Assembly: GCA_016721115.1 (NCBI GenBank)
Contig: JADKIW010000001.1
Coordinates: 2,743,501 to 2,807,500 of the forward strand
Direction of reading: 5' to 3'
Origin: Candidatus Defluviilinea proxima
Lineage (GTDB): Bacteria; Chloroflexota; Anaerolineae; Anaerolineales; Villigracilaceae
Length of the DNA stretch: 64,000 bases
How positions within the stretch are numbered: the first letter of the stretch is position 1; each line of letters begins with the position of its first letter. The notes beneath the pieces were generated by a model. That model was given only the letters and a program-made list of their open reading frames with translations. It was not told the origin of the DNA and did no database searches. This document shows, piece by piece, positions 17,583 through 26,490 of the stretch. Both the position numbers and the translations under genes were made by a program.

Positions 17583-18608
17583 ATGATAAAGATTCCCTTC
17601 TTGGACTCACACACCGGCGGCGAGCCTACTCGCCTCATCACTTCGCTTCCTTTCGACCTCGGAACTGGTTCTGTTGCTGACAAATTATCCACGCTGAAAG
17701 CGCACCACGACGACCTGCGCCGCACCGTCCTGCTAGAACCCCGCGGCTCAGACGTGCTCGTCGGAGCATACCTCGTCCCGCCCGCCGACCCAACCTGTCA
17801 ATTCGGCGTCATCTACTTCAACAACGTCGGCTACCTCGGCATGTGCGGACACGGCACGATTGGTCTCATTACATCATTGGCATACTTAGGAAAAGTCCAA
17901 CCCGGTGTGATTCGTGTGGAGACTCCTGTTGGAGTTGTGGAAGCAACTCTACATGATATGTCGTTGCGAGGATGGCTTCAGCCCGACGAAGCAATCTCCC
18001 CCTCGGCTCATGGGATTGCTTCGGGCGAAAACCAAGAGCGCCCTCGCAATGACATGTACCCCAATCGAGTCTCCGTCAAAAACATCCCTGCATATCGCCA
18101 CCTGACTCATGTCCCTGTCACCGTTGACGGCAAAACTGTCCACGGCGACGTGGCGTGGGGCGGCAACTGGTTCTTCCTCTGTCATGACCACGGACTTGAA
18201 GTCAACATGCAAAACCTCGAAGCGCTCACCGATTTCTCGTGGCGAGTCCGCGAGCAGTTGACTGCAAACGGCATCATCGGCGCGAACGGCGCGGAGATCG
18301 ACCACGTTGAGTTATTCGCATCCACGCCTGATGCCGACAGCAAAAGTTTTGTTTTGTGTCCGGGCAAAGCTTATGACCGTTCTCCCTGCGGGACAGGCAC
18401 GAGTGCAAAACTGGCTTGTCTTTATGGTGATGGCAAATTGCAAGTGGGACAAATCTGGAAACAACAAAGCGTCGTCGGCAGTATCTTTGAAGGCAGTGTG
18501 CAATTAGACGGTGACAAGATCATCCCAACCATTACTGGCGAAGCGTGGGTCATGTCCGAAGGCGCGATCTTGGTGGATGACCGCGATCCGTTCGGAAAAG
18601 GAATTTAA
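17583..18608 (+). CDS. 4-hydroxyproline 2-epimerase (proline racemase family) with repeat-encoded insert
   Basis: 341 residues. Both catalytic cysteines of the proline racemase fold are present, in MCGHGTIG (about residue 90) and SPCGTGTSAK, which favours an epimerase over the Cys-lacking trans-3-hydroxyproline dehydratases. It would convert trans-4-hydroxy-L-proline to cis-4-hydroxy-D-proline, the substrate of the dehydrogenase downstream. About 32 residues from Met126 are encoded by a dispersed inverted repeat (17958-18055). They interrupt a region where family members run directly from VEATLHD to RVSVKNIPAY, and the frame is kept. The enzyme may still fold, with the insert as a surface loop. 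Confidence 0.87.
   Translation: MIKIPFLDSHTGGEPTRLITSLPFDLGTGSVADKLSTLKAHHDDLRRTVLLEPRGSDVLVGAYLVPPADPTCQFGVIYFNNVGYLGMCGHGTIGLITSLAYLGKVQPGVIRVETPVGVVEATLHDMSLRGWLQPDEAISPSAHGIASGENQERPRNDMYPNRVSVKNIPAYRHLTHVPVTVDGKTVHGDVAWGGNWFFLCHDHGLEVNMQNLEALTDFSWRVREQLTANGIIGANGAEIDHVELFASTPDADSKSFVLCPGKAYDRSPCGTGTSAKLACLYGDGKLQVGQIWKQQSVVGSIFEGSVQLDGDKIIPTITGEAWVMSEGAILVDDRDPFGKGI
17958..18055. repeat. 98-bp inverted repeat inside the epimerase gene
   Basis: The left end ATGTCGTTGCGAGG and right end CCCTCGCAATGACAT form a near-perfect stem, and an inner pair CGAAGCAATC / GGATTGCTTCG lies within. The same element occurs at 37991-38082. Both copies are read in the frame that encodes EAI and IASGE. Confidence 0.88.
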
Positions 18609-18612
18609 GAAA

Positions 18613-18693
18613 TTAACTGCGAAGAGCGCTAAGAACGCAAAGATAAAAGAAATGTTTTCTTGGCGACCTTCGCGTGCTTTGCGGTTCAATAGG
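18613..18693. repeat. Imperfect inverted repeat between epimerase and dehydrogenase
   Basis: AACTGCGAAGAGCGCTAAG pairs imperfectly with a right arm containing CTTCGCGTGCTTTGCGG. It resembles the ACCACGAAGG repeat group seen at 29756 and 49772. It fills the 93-nt gap. Confidence 0.55.
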
Positions 18694-18701
18694 AATTTTC
18701 A

Positions 18702-19952
18702 ATGACAACAAAATCAGATGTCCTTATCATCGGTGGGGGACCCGTAGGTTTAAGCTGTGCTTATTACCTTTTGAAATCTGGAAGAAAAGTGACTTTGCTC
18801 GATGCAAAAGAAATCGGCAAGGGCAGTGGCTCAGGTAACGCGGGGCATATCGTGCCGAGTCATATCATTCCGCTGGCGGCGCCGGGCGTAGTGACATCTG
18901 CCCTCAAGTGGATGCTAGACCCTGCACACAGTCCTTTTGGAATGAAGATCAGTCTCGACCCGAATTACCTAATGTGGCTGTTGAAGTTCACGTTGGCGTG
19001 TAGTGATGCGAATGTTCAACGCAGTATCAAACCATTGAACGACCTCGGCCAACTAAGCGCGAAGAACTTTGCGCAGATCATCGCTGAAGAAAAGTTTGAC
19101 TGCTCGTATCAAGAGAAAGGTTTGCTCTTTTTATACAAAACTGAAAACGCCTTCTACGATGGACAGCATGAAGGTGAGTTCATGCAGAAGCATGGAATCC
19201 CTGTCAGTGTGTACGATAAATCCAAAATTCATGAAGTGGAACCCGCCGCATTGGAAGATGTCATCGGTAGCGTGCATTTCACAGGTGACTCGCACCTCAA
19301 CCCGGCTGTGTTTCTCAAACTATTAAGCGACCGCGTCCGTGCGATGGGATGCGAAATGCTTGAGAACACGCCGGTCACAGGATTTGAATCAGCGGAGGGA
19401 AAGGTTCGGGTTGTGAAAACAGCCTCGGCTGAGTTTGAAGCGGAGCACGTCATCCTGGCGGCTGGTTCGTTGACCCCATCCGTGGCACGTGACCTGAAAT
19501 TGAATGTTCCCATCCAGCCTGCGCGCGGATATAGCCTGACCATGTCTGCGACAAAGCAGATGCCGAGCCACGCGCTTATCTTGGGGGAACGCAGGGTCGC
19601 AGTTTCGCCGATGGGAGATGTCTTGCGGTTTACTGGGCGGTTGGAAGTGGGGAATAGCGGTATGACGCCGAACCCGATCTGGATTCAACGCATTGAGAAT
19701 TCGGCGCGTGAGTATTTGCGGCTCGATGAAAAGCTCGATGTGAAAGAAACGTGGGCAGGGCTTCGACCGACGACGCCCGATGGGGTTCCGATCATTGGGC
19801 GTTCACCGAAGCACAGCAATTTGATCCTTGCTACGGGGCATGCGATGCTTGGTCTTTCGCTTGGACCTGGTACGGGGCAGGTGGTGACGGAGCTGATCAA
19901 TGGGAAGCAGACAGCGCTTGATCTACAACCATTGCGTTTGAATCGATTTTAG
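18702..19952 (+). CDS. FAD-dependent D-amino acid (D-hydroxyproline) dehydrogenase
   Basis: 416 residues of the DadA/DAO superfamily. The N-terminal FAD-binding motif is IIGGGPVGLSCAYYLL, followed by SGSGNAGHIVPSHIIPLAAPG, and the C-terminal FAD-contact region is GLRPTTPDGVPIIGRS plus HAMLGLSLGPGTG. By context it oxidises cis-4-hydroxy-D-proline to 1-pyrroline-4-hydroxy-2-carboxylate, linking the epimerase to the deaminase. Generic D-amino acid oxidation is the alternative. A semialdehyde dehydrogenase to complete the pathway is not in the window. Its 3' end overlaps the convergent methyltransferase by 4 nt. Confidence 0.87.
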   Translation: MTTKSDVLIIGGGPVGLSCAYYLLKSGRKVTLLDAKEIGKGSGSGNAGHIVPSHIIPLAAPGVVTSALKWMLDPAHSPFGMKISLDPNYLMWLLKFTLACSDANVQRSIKPLNDLGQLSAKNFAQIIAEEKFDCSYQEKGLLFLYKTENAFYDGQHEGEFMQKHGIPVSVYDKSKIHEVEPAALEDVIGSVHFTGDSHLNPAVFLKLLSDRVRAMGCEMLENTPVTGFESAEGKVRVVKTASAEFEAEHVILAAGSLTPSVARDLKLNVPIQPARGYSLTMSATKQMPSHALILGERRVAVSPMGDVLRFTGRLEVGNSGMTPNPIWIQRIENSAREYLRLDEKLDVKETWAGLRPTTPDGVPIIGRSPKHSNLILATGHAMLGLSLGPGTGQVVTELINGKQTALDLQPLRLNRF

Positions 19953-20794
19953 ATTTTCTCGAACACTAAAAAACGATATTCGATAATGTCTGTGTACAGG
20001 CATTGTTGTAACGCCATACTCCCTAGCATGGATGAGACAATGGTGTGTTTGATCGGAATATGCTCACCGATGAAACGCAATGTACGCGCAAGAAAATTTG
20101 GCAGATTGCGTAGGCGCAGATATGGCGTTAGGTTGTCGTTCTTGAGTAAACGTAATTGATGTTGCTTTGCAAATGTGGTGGCTTGTTCTGTGGTGATTAC
20201 ACCGGGGACATGCCACCCGTTTTTGAATGTGTTTAGCCAACGCGTTTCTGCTGGTGACAGTGGCCGCGCCGCTTGATAATCATCCACGATGATCAGTTTG
20301 CCACCTTTCCGCAGTAGCCGACTCGTCTCTTGGAAATATTGTTCTTGCTCTGCTGTGTGGACGATAGCCTCAACCGAAAAGATGACATCCAGCGTTTCGT
20401 CTTTTAGCGGCATGTGTATGAAATTACCTTCTGCGAAAAGGATCTGATTCTCCAACCCGATTTGTTTTGTAAATTGATTTGCCAGTTGTGCTTGTACCGG
20501 GCTGATCGTTACGCCTAGTGCAGGTGCGGGCTCCTGTAAACGCGGGACGATATAAAATAACCCTGCACCGACGCCACAGCCAAGGTCTGCGATACGTGCG
20601 CCGATGGGTGCGATGGATTCGATCTCGACACGTATCCGTTCGTTGGTTACATTGAGGGCATCTTCAAGTGTTTGTGTATCGTCTGTCCATAATGAGCGGT
20701 GGATGTTTTGCGCTTGTTTCGAGTTGCTGAAAGCGAGGAACAGACGGGTGTTTTCATCGTAGTAGTTGCGGACGTCCTTGTGGGTGATGGTCAT
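19949..20794 (-). CDS. SAM-dependent methyltransferase, GSMT/tocopherol-MT-like
   Basis: 281 residues from the ATG at 20794; a longer frame to 20857 crosses the promoter. Motif I is IADLGCGVGAGLFYIVPRL near residue 75, with the GVTISPVQAQLA helix and FSVEAIVHTAEQEQYFQE typical of the UbiE/gamma-tocopherol/sarcosine methyltransferase group. The C-terminal domain (LRNLPNFLARTLRFIGEH) is less conserved. The substrate is unknown. Apparently monocistronic. Confidence 0.82.
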   Translation of the reverse strand: MTITHKDVRNYYDENTRLFLAFSNSKQAQNIHRSLWTDDTQTLEDALNVTNERIRVEIESIAPIGARIADLGCGVGAGLFYIVPRLQEPAPALGVTISPVQAQLANQFTKQIGLENQILFAEGNFIHMPLKDETLDVIFSVEAIVHTAEQEQYFQETSRLLRKGGKLIIVDDYQAARPLSPAETRWLNTFKNGWHVPGVITTEQATTFAKQHQLRLLKNDNLTPYLRLRNLPNFLARTLRFIGEHIPIKHTIVSSMLGSMALQQCLYTDIIEYRFLVFEKI

Positions 20795-20803
20795 GATGCA
20801 AAA

Positions 20804-20809
20804 ATTATA
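20804..20809 (-). promoter_or_regulatory. Probable -10 box of the methyltransferase gene
   Basis: TATAAT on the minus strand ends 9 nt before the ATG at 20794, with no SD between. Another leaderless-type arrangement. Confidence 0.5.
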
Positions 20810-20951
20810 CCTAGAGCGGCCACATATTGCAGCAGTAGGCAATATAACCCCTTCCATCGAAATCTTTCACGGTTTATACTGACATTTGCCCATTCTCCAG
20901 TTGGAGTCTTTTACATCCCATACGGCACGAGAAACAGAGGAATCGTAACCC

Positions 20952-21488
20952 ATGACCATCACGCCCTGGAAAGTTTTAGAGTCATCTTATATTCGTCCGA
21001 GATTCCGTATTGATAAGTGCGAATTGCCCAATGGCAAATTCCTCGACGCGACCATTTTTGAATTCCGCTCGTGGGCGAACGTTGTTGCGCTGACCGAAAA
21101 GAATGAAGTGGTTTTGATCAAACAATACCGTCACGGCGTGCAAGAAGTGTTGTGGGAGATTCCCGGTGGTGTGGTGGAAGACGAGGAAGACCCATTGGAA
21201 GGTGTGAAGCGGGAATTGATCGAAGAGACAGGTTATACAGCTCGCGAGTTTATCCAGGTGGCAAAGTTGTATCCCAACCCCGCGCTTCAAACGAATTCGA
21301 TGTACTGCTTCCTTGCATTAGGCGCGGAAAAAGTAAGTGGACAAGACCTCGATGATGGCGAAGATATTGAAGTTCATCTTGTGCCATTGGAAGATTTGAT
21401 GGAAATGACAAAGCGCGGGGAGTTTCCGCATGCTTTACAGGTGGCGGCATTGTTCCATGCGATCAGCTATTTGAACGGCAAACCGTAG
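20952..21488 (+). CDS. Nudix hydrolase, ADP-ribose pyrophosphatase type
   Basis: 178 residues. The layout matches ADP-ribose pyrophosphatases (NudF-like): an N-terminal swapped strand region (LPNGKFLDATIFEF), VVLIKQYRHGVQEVLWEIPGG, then the Nudix box GGVVEDEEDPLEGVKR plus ELIEETGY. It would hydrolyse ADP-ribose to AMP and ribose-5-phosphate in the cytoplasm. Another Nudix gene follows closely, probably in the same transcript. A possible -10 (TATACT near 20874) lies upstream. Confidence 0.9.
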   Translation: MTITPWKVLESSYIRPRFRIDKCELPNGKFLDATIFEFRSWANVVALTEKNEVVLIKQYRHGVQEVLWEIPGGVVEDEEDPLEGVKRELIEETGYTAREFIQVAKLYPNPALQTNSMYCFLALGAEKVSGQDLDDGEDIEVHLVPLEDLMEMTKRGEFPHALQVAALFHAISYLNGKP

Positions 21489-21509
21489 TCGCCAAGAAGG
21501 GAGATGTTC

Positions 21510-21965
21510 ATGCGAACTCGTGCTGGGATTGTACTGATCGAAGACGATAAAGTTGCGTTGATCGAACGTCATCGCGGTGGGTTGGATTATTTTGTGTTCC
21601 CCGGCGGCGGTGTGGACGAAGGCGAGACGATTGAGGCTGCCGCCATCCGTGAGACGATGGAAGAGTTGGGTGTGGAAGTTGTGATCAAGCAACAGGTGGT
21701 GACCATCCATTTTGATCAAAGTACACAAGTCTATTTTTTGGTGGAGAGAGTCGGTGGAGAGTTTGGTACGGGCACAGGAGAGGAGTTCACCGATTCCAAT
21801 CCTTTCGATCCAGATGAGGGTGTATACGTCCCGATCTGGATGCCAATCGAGGAGTTGCCACAACACGAGAAAGTTTTCCCTGCTGAAGTGGCGAAACTGC
21901 TTTTGAAAGCGCAGACAGACGGATGGTCGGATGAGCCGGTTGTCATTTTTGAAAAGACAAAGTAA
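21510..21965 (+). CDS. Nudix hydrolase
   Basis: 151 residues from the ATG at 21510, about 7 nt after AAGGGAG; an ATG at 21504 is also possible. The Nudix box is GGGVDEGETIEAAAIR followed by ETMEELGV. The N-terminal RTRAGIVLIEDDKVALIERH fits the small MutT group. The substrate is unknown. It follows an ADP-ribose pyrophosphatase-like gene by about 20 nt. Confidence 0.87.
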   Translation: MRTRAGIVLIEDDKVALIERHRGGLDYFVFPGGGVDEGETIEAAAIRETMEELGVEVVIKQQVVTIHFDQSTQVYFLVERVGGEFGTGTGEEFTDSNPFDPDEGVYVPIWMPIEELPQHEKVFPAEVAKLLLKAQTDGWSDEPVVIFEKTK

Positions 21966-22054
21966 CAAAGATCCAGAACGCTCAGGGGAACATTTTATCC
22001 AGCCCATCGTCCATGACTTAACGCCGAAAGTAAAATCTGTTCACGGAGGATAAG

Positions 22055-23071
22055 ATGAAAACTCGATCTAGTCTGTTGATGTTGTTTGTTGTTGGTGTTC
22101 TGTTGTTGGCCGCTTGTGGAAGTGCCATGGCACCGTCCGCTACCGAAGCGCCGTTCGTAGATGAAATGATATTGCCGGCCGCGACGATGGTGGTGGAATC
22201 ATATGCCGCGCAGGAGGCGCCTGCCGCCGACGTGGCGGGACTCGCGCCGGTGCAAGATGCACAGAAATCAAGCGTGGATGGGGGCGCTTATGAAATTGCC
22301 AACCCTGAAGGGGAGAATGTGGTGGTGCAAAACACGAATCGGAAGGTCATCAAGAATGCGGATATGCGTTTGTTGGTGAAAGAGACGAGTACAGCCATCA
22401 ATCGCACAACCCAGATCGTTTCTGATGTGGGCGGATATATCGTGAGCTCCCGCGTCTGGTATCAGGATTATTTTGGCAATAACCTGATGTATGCCACGAT
22501 CACTATGGGCGTACCGGTGGATGAGTTCGAACATAGTTTGAATCGTCTGCGCGATCTTTCGATCCGCGTGTTGGATGAGAATGCATCGGGCGAAGATGTG
22601 ACCGACCAGTATGTGGACTTGCAATCGCAGTTGGTTAATCTCGAGGCGACGCGTGCTCGTATTCAGGAATTTTTGAAAGATGCGAAAAGCGTGGACGAGG
22701 CCTTGCGCATCAATCAGGAATTAGCGAATATCGAATCACAGATCGAACAGATCAAGGGACGCATGAATTATCTTTCAGATCGCGCGGCCTTTTCAACGAT
22801 CACTGTCAACTTTGAGCCTGAGTTGCCCATTCTGACACCGACTCCCACCCCGACCATTGCGCCGACGAATACTCCTGTCCCCACCGCCACTCTGGCCCCG
22901 TGGAAACCCGGTGAAACCTTTGGCGATGCGAAGAAGAGTGTGACTGTGGCCTATCGCGGTATCTTTGACTTCTTGATCTGGCTGGTCGTTGTGATCCTGC
23001 CCATTGTCCTGCCGCCTGCATTGATCCTGTGGGGGCTGTGGAAGTTGTTGAATAGGAAGCCGAAGGCATAG
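22055..23071 (+). CDS. DUF4349 lipoprotein
   Basis: 338 residues; the ATG is preceded by GGAGGATAAG. A lipoprotein signal (LLMLFVVGVLLLAACGS) ends in a lipobox with Cys21. The DUF4349 domain (from NRKVIKNADMRLLVKE) includes a long helical, probably coiled-coil part (SQLVNLEATRARIQEFL). A Thr/Pro-rich spacer then leads to a C-terminal transmembrane helix (LIWLVVVILPIVLPPALIL) and a basic tail. It should be tethered to the membrane at both ends. The function of the family is unknown. A terminator follows at 23101. Confidence 0.88.
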   Translation: MKTRSSLLMLFVVGVLLLAACGSAMAPSATEAPFVDEMILPAATMVVESYAAQEAPAADVAGLAPVQDAQKSSVDGGAYEIANPEGENVVVQNTNRKVIKNADMRLLVKETSTAINRTTQIVSDVGGYIVSSRVWYQDYFGNNLMYATITMGVPVDEFEHSLNRLRDLSIRVLDENASGEDVTDQYVDLQSQLVNLEATRARIQEFLKDAKSVDEALRINQELANIESQIEQIKGRMNYLSDRAAFSTITVNFEPELPILTPTPTPTIAPTNTPVPTATLAPWKPGETFGDAKKSVTVAYRGIFDFLIWLVVVILPIVLPPALILWGLWKLLNRKPKA

Positions 23072-23100
23072 TCATTGGTAAATGGTAATTGGTAAGTGAA

Positions 23101-23137
23101 AACAGGGACGGCACGTGGAGTGCTGTCCCTGTTTTTT
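23101..23137 (+). terminator. Intrinsic terminator after DUF4349 gene
   Basis: AACAGGGACGGCAC pairs with GTGCTGTCCCTGTT (one G-T pair) across a 5-nt loop, followed by a T-run. Confidence 0.85.
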
Positions 23138-23153
23138 ATGTTTGATCTTGAAG

Positions 23154-23708
23154 TTAGTTCTGCGTTTTTACGAAATCTTGAGGAACAAAGTCATCTGGAT
23201 CCCCAATAAAGTTCCATAGAATTAAGTCTTCATTTTCCTCATAGATATATAAATTGTATGTCCGACTATAGTTGTTTGGGTACTCAATAGAGATCTTTAC
23301 ACTAGGAACATCTTTATTCCCCTCGCTTGTGATCCCGTTCGTGGTGCTTATTTCCCACGAGCAAGCCAGGATATTGTTGGTGAGAACGTCATTGGGTATT
23401 TCACTGTGGGAGATTTCTGGGGGAGAATCTTTGTAATTGGGTAACCATTGAATCTCAAGCTTGACCTGACATGTCCCGTCATTGTTCAATCGGATTGTTT
23501 TCCATGGGGCGAGATCTGGCCAATCTGGAAAAGTATCTCTAAACTTCTGAAGCCTTTCTTCGGATTCTTGTTTTATTCTCCATTCCCCAGCTAATTCTTG
23601 AGTTTGTACCTCTCGGGTTATATATCGATTTGGCACATCAAATAAAAGGCTTAAAATTCCACAACCGAGGAAAATGAAGATAAAACCAAACCCGAGTGAT
23701 GATTTCAT
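23154..23708 (-). CDS. Membrane-anchored hypothetical protein
   Basis: 184 residues, not recognised. An N-terminal hydrophobic segment (FGFIFIFLGCGILSLLF) anchors or exports it, and the rest is a hydrophilic beta-rich domain with Trp and acidic residues (GEWRIKQESEERLQKF; NNDGTCQVKLEIQWL). The Cys in the hydrophobic segment is not in a good lipobox. It ends near the DUF4349 terminator and begins 8 nt after the reductase stop, so it may be last in the operon with the genes at 23717-26484. Confidence 0.65.
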   Translation of the reverse strand: MKSSLGFGFIFIFLGCGILSLLFDVPNRYITREVQTQELAGEWRIKQESEERLQKFRDTFPDWPDLAPWKTIRLNNDGTCQVKLEIQWLPNYKDSPPEISHSEIPNDVLTNNILACSWEISTTNGITSEGNKDVPSVKISIEYPNNYSRTYNLYIYEENEDLILWNFIGDPDDFVPQDFVKTQN

Positions 23709-23716
23709 TATGCGTG

Positions 23717-24748
23717 CTACACCAAGCCATTCTCGATCAAGCTCTCAGCCATCGAAAGGATTGCTTCCTTGCTTGAGCGTGGTTGCCAGTTAAGAACTCG
23801 CTTCGCTTTGTCACTGGAAAGTTCAAAATCCCAATTCAGCGAAGGGATGACGAGCGCAACTTTTTTATCGAAGAGTGCAACCAGCTTGGCGAGAAAAACG
23901 GGGAATACCAATCGGGGTATCTTGTAGCCACGACTTCCATATTGGGCATGCAATATCTCAGCGATGTCTTTGATCCATGCTGTTCCTCCAGAGCACAAGA
24001 ATCGTTGGCCAGCGGCTTCGGGTGTGGACATCGCAAGGATGATCGCTGATGCTACATCGCGCACATCTACAACCCCCATTTTGAGTCTTGCGATGCCGGG
24101 CACTTGTCCGCGCAGTAAGGTGCTGATGGCTTCTGCCGATGTGGGGAAGTTCTTGTTGGGAATGGGACCGACGATCAGCGGTGGGTTGATCGTTGCCAAT
24201 TCCATTTTGTTGACGTTTTCTGTACCGTTGATGAAGTCCCATGCGGCACGTTCGGCGAGAGTCTTGCTTTTGGCATAGGCGCCAATCGGCCTATCTAACC
24301 GTGACCAATCCTCTTCGGTAAAGGCTCGGTTCTCGCCTTCATGCCCTGTTGAGATCGCCGCATTCGATGAGACCTGCACCACGCGTTTCACTTTGGCCGC
24401 GTGTGCGGCGCGGAGTACACATAAGGTCCCTTCAACGGCGGGTTTGATCAGCTCATCTTCATGTTCTGGTTCGTATAACGGGAATGGCGATGCCACATGC
24501 AATACATATTCGCATCCCTGTACGGCTTGTTCCCAGCCTTCCTCTTTACCGAGGTCAGCGTTGACGAATTCGAGACGGTCGTCCGCGTTCACGTATTTGC
24601 GAAGAGTCTCGCGTACCTCGTTCTCACGGCTCATGGTCCGTAATGTGCCTCGTACTTTGTATCCTTGCTCGAGCAATTGAATGATCGTGTGAGTCGCGAG
24701 GAATCCACTTGCACCTGTGACAAGCACGGGGTGTGATGTAACGGCCAT
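23717..24748 (-). CDS. Extended SDR, dihydroflavonol-reductase-like
   Basis: 343 residues. Rossmann motif VTGASGFLATHTI at the N-terminus, NADP-type GTLRTMSRENEVRETL and the catalytic YxxxK in GAYAKSKTLAER. It matches the dihydroflavonol-4-reductase/cinnamoyl-CoA reductase-like branch of NAD(P)-dependent aldehyde reductases. The substrate is unknown. Its ATG starts 1 nt after the DUF92 stop, implying translational coupling. Confidence 0.87.
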   Translation of the reverse strand: MAVTSHPVLVTGASGFLATHTIIQLLEQGYKVRGTLRTMSRENEVRETLRKYVNADDRLEFVNADLGKEEGWEQAVQGCEYVLHVASPFPLYEPEHEDELIKPAVEGTLCVLRAAHAAKVKRVVQVSSNAAISTGHEGENRAFTEEDWSRLDRPIGAYAKSKTLAERAAWDFINGTENVNKMELATINPPLIVGPIPNKNFPTSAEAISTLLRGQVPGIARLKMGVVDVRDVASAIILAMSTPEAAGQRFLCSGGTAWIKDIAEILHAQYGSRGYKIPRLVFPVFLAKLVALFDKKVALVIPSLNWDFELSSDKAKRVLNWQPRSSKEAILSMAESLIENGLV

Positions 24749-24749
24749 G

Positions 24750-25541
24750 TTAGAACAATCCTTTCAATAGAAGAGCAATGAATACGCCGAACGCGCCACA
24801 CGCAAAATTAACCCAATCATTGTCGAGCCACTTCCAGCCACGGATGTGAACCGTCTCTGTGCCGCAGGTGTGGAGCGGATGCTTCTCCGTCTCTTTTTTG
24901 TCGATGGGGCAATAGTACATGGCTTGCACGGTGGCACCGATCAATGAGTCGAAGAGCGAACCAGCGAGGCCAGCAAGAGAAATTAACGGAAGAAGGAACC
25001 AGTTAGCAGTAAACAGTGCGGCGGGCAGAGCGATGACAAATGCACCCAACAGCGAGGCAAAAGTTCCAAAGAGGGAGATCCCGCCCGAGGTCCCTTTTTC
25101 GACGCGTTTTCTTAAGTCCGTGATCATGGTGGGGGGAGTCGGATTCAGAACGCCCAACTCTGTTGCCCAAGTGTCCGCATTGACAGCCGCTAACGCGGCC
25201 GCGAATCCGATCCACGGGACGGCTGATTCGGGGTAAATGGCATGGGTCAACACGAAGGCTGTTGCGATGCCACCGTTGCCGAACACCTGACCCGCATCAC
25301 GTTGATGTCCCTTTGAAAACTTTTCATCGAGTCCCTGCTTGCGTTTCTTGAAAAGTCGACTTAACGCCGATGATGTAATGAAGAAGATGAGAAGCAGTAC
25401 TGCCCATTGCAGACCGCCCAAACCAAAAACGACCGTGCCCACAATGGTCGCGGCAATCGCTCCGCTTTGATCGAGGCTGTGTGCACGATAAGCAAGATAA
25501 GCGATGATGATGGCAAGAATGAGACCAATGATGAGTTGCAT
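24750..25541 (-). CDS. DUF92/TMEM19-like integral membrane protein
   Basis: 263 residues from the ATG at 25541; a GTG at 25559 would add six. About six membrane helices and the DUF92 signature region (NADTWATELGVL, GTSGGISLFGTFASLLGA, GLAGSLFDSLIGATVQ). Family members include phytol/farnesol phosphate kinases such as VTE6, so a prenyl-phosphate kinase role is plausible but unproven. A Cys pair (YYCPIDK, HTCGTE) in the last loop is typical of bacterial members. Confidence 0.83.
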   Translation of the reverse strand: MQLIIGLILAIIIAYLAYRAHSLDQSGAIAATIVGTVVFGLGGLQWAVLLLIFFITSSALSRLFKKRKQGLDEKFSKGHQRDAGQVFGNGGIATAFVLTHAIYPESAVPWIGFAAALAAVNADTWATELGVLNPTPPTMITDLRKRVEKGTSGGISLFGTFASLLGAFVIALPAALFTANWFLLPLISLAGLAGSLFDSLIGATVQAMYYCPIDKKETEKHPLHTCGTETVHIRGWKWLDNDWVNFACGAFGVFIALLLKGLF

Positions 25542-25566
25542 GAAAGTTAATGTCCGCACTGAGATG

Positions 25567-26484
25567 TTAGACCGGTGTCGTCACCAAAAATAAAACTGCC
25601 ATAAGGAATAATACCGCGCAGATCGTGCTTGAGATCCACACAATGAATGCCAATGGGCGTTGTTTATCCCAACGATAAAAATATAGACCTGCGATAATGC
25701 TCAACGCGTACATGAAGCCGCTGATGAGAGGCAGCAGGATCAATTGCGAAGACGAAGCGACCTGGTCAGGTACGCCGAGTGCATCGAATCCAAACGGGAT
25801 TTGCGTCAGCGAGGGGATCAATATCCCGACCCAAACCACCAGCCCTAAATTAAGAAAGAGGCCGCTCATCCATAAGAAGCGTGCCATGGGGCTTTCCCAT
25901 GCCTGTGTGATGATGAATGACGGATACACCGATTTATATTCGGCGGGCGTCAAGCTTCCCATCTCTGTGGCGCGGGCAAAGGTTTGCACAAGTGCCGATG
26001 CTTTCTCAGGCGAGATGGCGAACACGCGCTTTGAAGTTGCGATGAGGATCATGTTATTTGTGCTGGATGCGATGAACTCGACAACGCCTAGATCAGGATG
26101 ACGGCGCGTGCCGAGTATTGCACCGGGCAAACGCAAGGGTGGCAGACTCAATGGACGTGTCAGGTCAGTGGCAGGGCGCACCCATTCGATATCGCTCAAC
26201 GGAATATCTTCCACGCGCAAGCCCCACAAAATGGCGAGACTGTCGCGGTCGATGTAATAGTCCGCGCGTAGCAGTGCGTAGACGCGATATCCAAAGACAG
26301 GAATCGGCGCAAAGGCGATCAAGGCAACGAGAAGATACATCACATACGATGGCCCTACCTGCACACGCGAGAGATTCCAAAATCCCCATGCCGATACAGC
26401 CGCAAGCACGATGATGATGATCACGTGTGTTGTTACGCCGCTTTGTTTGGCTGGGGGGAAATGTCCGACTTTGGGGTTGTTCAT
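25567..26484 (-). CDS. Membrane protein with bacterial PH-like domain
   Basis: 305 residues. Two N-terminal membrane helices are followed by a soluble beta-rich domain (RADYYIDRDSLAILWGLRVEDIPLSDIEWVRP; written here only as RADYYIDRDSLAILWG and VEDIPLSDIEWVRP) that resembles a bacterial pleckstrin-homology domain. Three more helices lie at the C-terminus. The gene ends shortly before DUF92, and the order suggests one operon down to 23154. Function unknown, possibly membrane stress-related. Confidence 0.65.
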   Translation of the reverse strand: MNNPKVGHFPPAKQSGVTTHVIIIIVLAAVSAWGFWNLSRVQVGPSYVMYLLVALIAFAPIPVFGYRVYALLRADYYIDRDSLAILWGLRVEDIPLSDIEWVRPATDLTRPLSLPPLRLPGAILGTRRHPDLGVVEFIASSTNNMILIATSKRVFAISPEKASALVQTFARATEMGSLTPAEYKSVYPSFIITQAWESPMARFLWMSGLFLNLGLVVWVGILIPSLTQIPFGFDALGVPDQVASSSQLILLPLISGFMYALSIIAGLYFYRWDKQRPLAFIVWISSTICAVLFLMAVLFLVTTPV

Positions 26485-26490
26485 TATTTT

